A stretch of DNA of 40,290 nucleotides from Planctomycetota bacterium (GTDB lineage: Bacteria > Planctomycetota > UBA1135 > GCA-002686595). Positions 39,548 through 40,290 of this stretch are shown one piece after another. Position numbers and translations under genes: made by a program. The DNA is taken from NCBI GenBank assembly GCA_029259655.1, contig JAJDET010000098.1, positions 1 to 40,290 on the forward strand, written 5' to 3'. Position 1 is the first letter of the stretch, and each line of letters begins with the position of its first letter. The notes under the pieces were generated by a model, which made no database searches, was not told the DNA's origin, and saw nothing but the letters and a program-made list of their open reading frames with translations.

Positions 39548-39695
39548 CTCGTGAGCCGACCGCCCTAGGCGATGTCGGCGTGTTTCATGTGGTTTCTTCC
39601 GCCCGCCGGAGGCATCGCGCCGGGTACCGGCGCATCCATCGGAGGAGTGCCGTGGTGCCTCGCAGTCGCGCGTCTTACCCGGCGTGACGTGCCGC
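39548..39695 (+). repeat. Repeat copy A (direct)
   Basis: Starts CTCGTGAGCCGACCGCCC and runs through TTTCTTCCGCCCGCCGGAGG. It matches copy B at an offset of 250 bases, with small changes (TCATGT against GTCCATCT), and matches the inverted copy C over its first 75 bases. The CCGACCGCC-CTAG-GCG core is itself a short palindrome. No protein-like frame overlaps it. Confidence 0.85.
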
Positions 39696-39769
39696 GGGCG
39701 CCCGCAGTGAGTCGGGCGCGCGTCTCCCCGCAGTGCCGTACTCTCCGCGCACAGGCGGATGCCTGCGTG

Positions 39770-39950
39770 CGCGAGGAAGGCGCCCCAGCGCCGGTCCCTC
39801 GTGAGCCGACCGCCCTAGGCGGTGTCGGCGTGTTGTCCATCTGGTTTCTTCCGCCCGCCGGAGGCATCGCGCCGGGCACCGGCGCATCCTCGGCGGAGTG
39901 CCGTGGTGCCCCGCAGTCGCGTATCGCACCCGGGCCGACGAGCCGCATGC
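39770..39950 (+). repeat. Repeat copy B (direct), left arm of a large palindrome
   Basis: Shares the copy A sequence from 39798 onward. Its upstream flank (GCGCGAGGAAGGCGCCCCAG, near 39772) is repeated in inverted form in copy C at the window end, so B and C form arms of one inverted repeat centred near 40028. Confidence 0.8.
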
Positions 39951-39967
39951 GCTTCGGCTCCCAGTAT

Positions 39968-40091
39968 CGCGATGCTCGTCGGGCGAAGCCCGCGAGCGAG
40001 TGCGCATTGCGACGTCCCGCCATCGACGTCCCGCACGTGTCTTCGCCTCCCGACGCCTCGCTTGCGCGGGCTTCGCCGCGCAAGCATCGCG
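39968..40091. repeat. Inner inverted repeat of the palindrome
   Basis: Arms 39968-40000 and 40057-40091 pair as CGCGATGCT...GGCGAAGCCCGCG...GCGAG, with a 56-base loop. Its centre (about 40029) coincides with that of copies B and C, giving a nested hairpin. Confidence 0.75.
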
Positions 40092-40183
40092 AAGGCATTC
40101 CGACCCCCCGACACCCGCAACCCGTGGAAAGCAACCCGTCCGAGGGCACCCCGACACCAACCGGTGAAGCCGCGGTACCCGCG

Positions 40184-40290
40184 GCGATGCCTCCGGCGGG
40201 CGGAAGAAACCACATGAAACACGCCGACACCGCCTAGGGCGGTCGGCTCACGAGGGACCGGCGCTGGGGCGCCTGCCTCGCGCGCGCGGG
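40184..40290 (-). repeat. Repeat copy C (inverted), running off the window end
   Basis: The reverse complement of the repeat: GCGATGCCTCCGGCGGGCGG at 40184 to GGCTCACGAGGGACC at about 40245, then the inverted copy-B flank up to 40290. The repeat continues past the window. Confidence 0.85.

Noticed and set aside
39565-40237. Two 221-codon open frames of opposite strand with the same first residues
   Set aside because: They only reflect the inverted repeats at 39570-40237; there is no ribosome site or domain.

Overview
The window is GC-rich bacterial DNA (about 70% by eye outside one segment) that most resembles an uncultivated Planctomycetota chromosome. This is inferred from Tat-signalled Gfo/Idh/MocA and TIM-barrel enzymes, a sulfatase-superfamily lipoprotein, SUMF1-like and DUF4388-like proteins, a coiled-coil protein with a histone H1-like tail, and secreted proteins ending in beta-rich domains of a type seen in that phylum. 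No rRNA or phylogenetic marker is present, so the assignment rests on gene style only.

Left chromosomal arm (1-13258): the 3' end of a GcvT-like aminomethyltransferase is translationally coupled to two PYROXD2/phytoene-desaturase-like flavoproteins. These are followed by a small membrane protein, a secreted SUMF1-like protein, a Tat-exported Gfo/Idh/MocA oxidoreductase and sugar isomerase/epimerase pair, a small Tat-type lipoprotein, a sulfatase-superfamily lipoprotein with Thr at the nucleophile position, and a convergent GT-C membrane glycosyltransferase. A minus-strand secreted protein whose frame carries two in-frame TGA codons and a parallel beta-helix protein complete the arm.

Integrated element (13259-28936): a 15.6-kb genomic island lies at the 3' end of tRNA-His(GUG). 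A 46-bp perfect direct repeat (attL/attR) bounds it, and the tRNA is restored by the right copy. At the right end is a tyrosine integrase, preceded by a ribbon-helix-helix-like protein with a double palindromic operator, an excisionase/AlpA-like HTH protein, a small coupled protein and a winged-helix protein with iteron-like repeats upstream. Cargo includes a single-chain type IIG-like restriction-methylation enzyme, a DUF5681-like/zinc-ribbon pair, a two-TM protein, an FG-GAP propeller protein, an NHL-like propeller protein with 144-bp repeats, a lipoprotein and a tandem pair of secreted paralogues. The restriction gene is visibly less GC-rich than the host flanks.

Right chromosomal arm (28937-40290): tRNA-His, an outer-membrane-like lipoprotein, then a tightly coupled run of zinc-ribbon membrane protein, ThiF/MoeB-like adenylyltransferase and MobA/MocA-like nucleotidyltransferase. 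Next come a large DUF4388-TM-PEGA-propeller protein, a strong bidirectional terminator, a secreted protein, a HEAT-like lipoprotein and the membrane-anchored coiled-coil protein with an H1-like tail. The last 0.75 kb is non-coding and built from direct and nested inverted repeats that run off the window edge.
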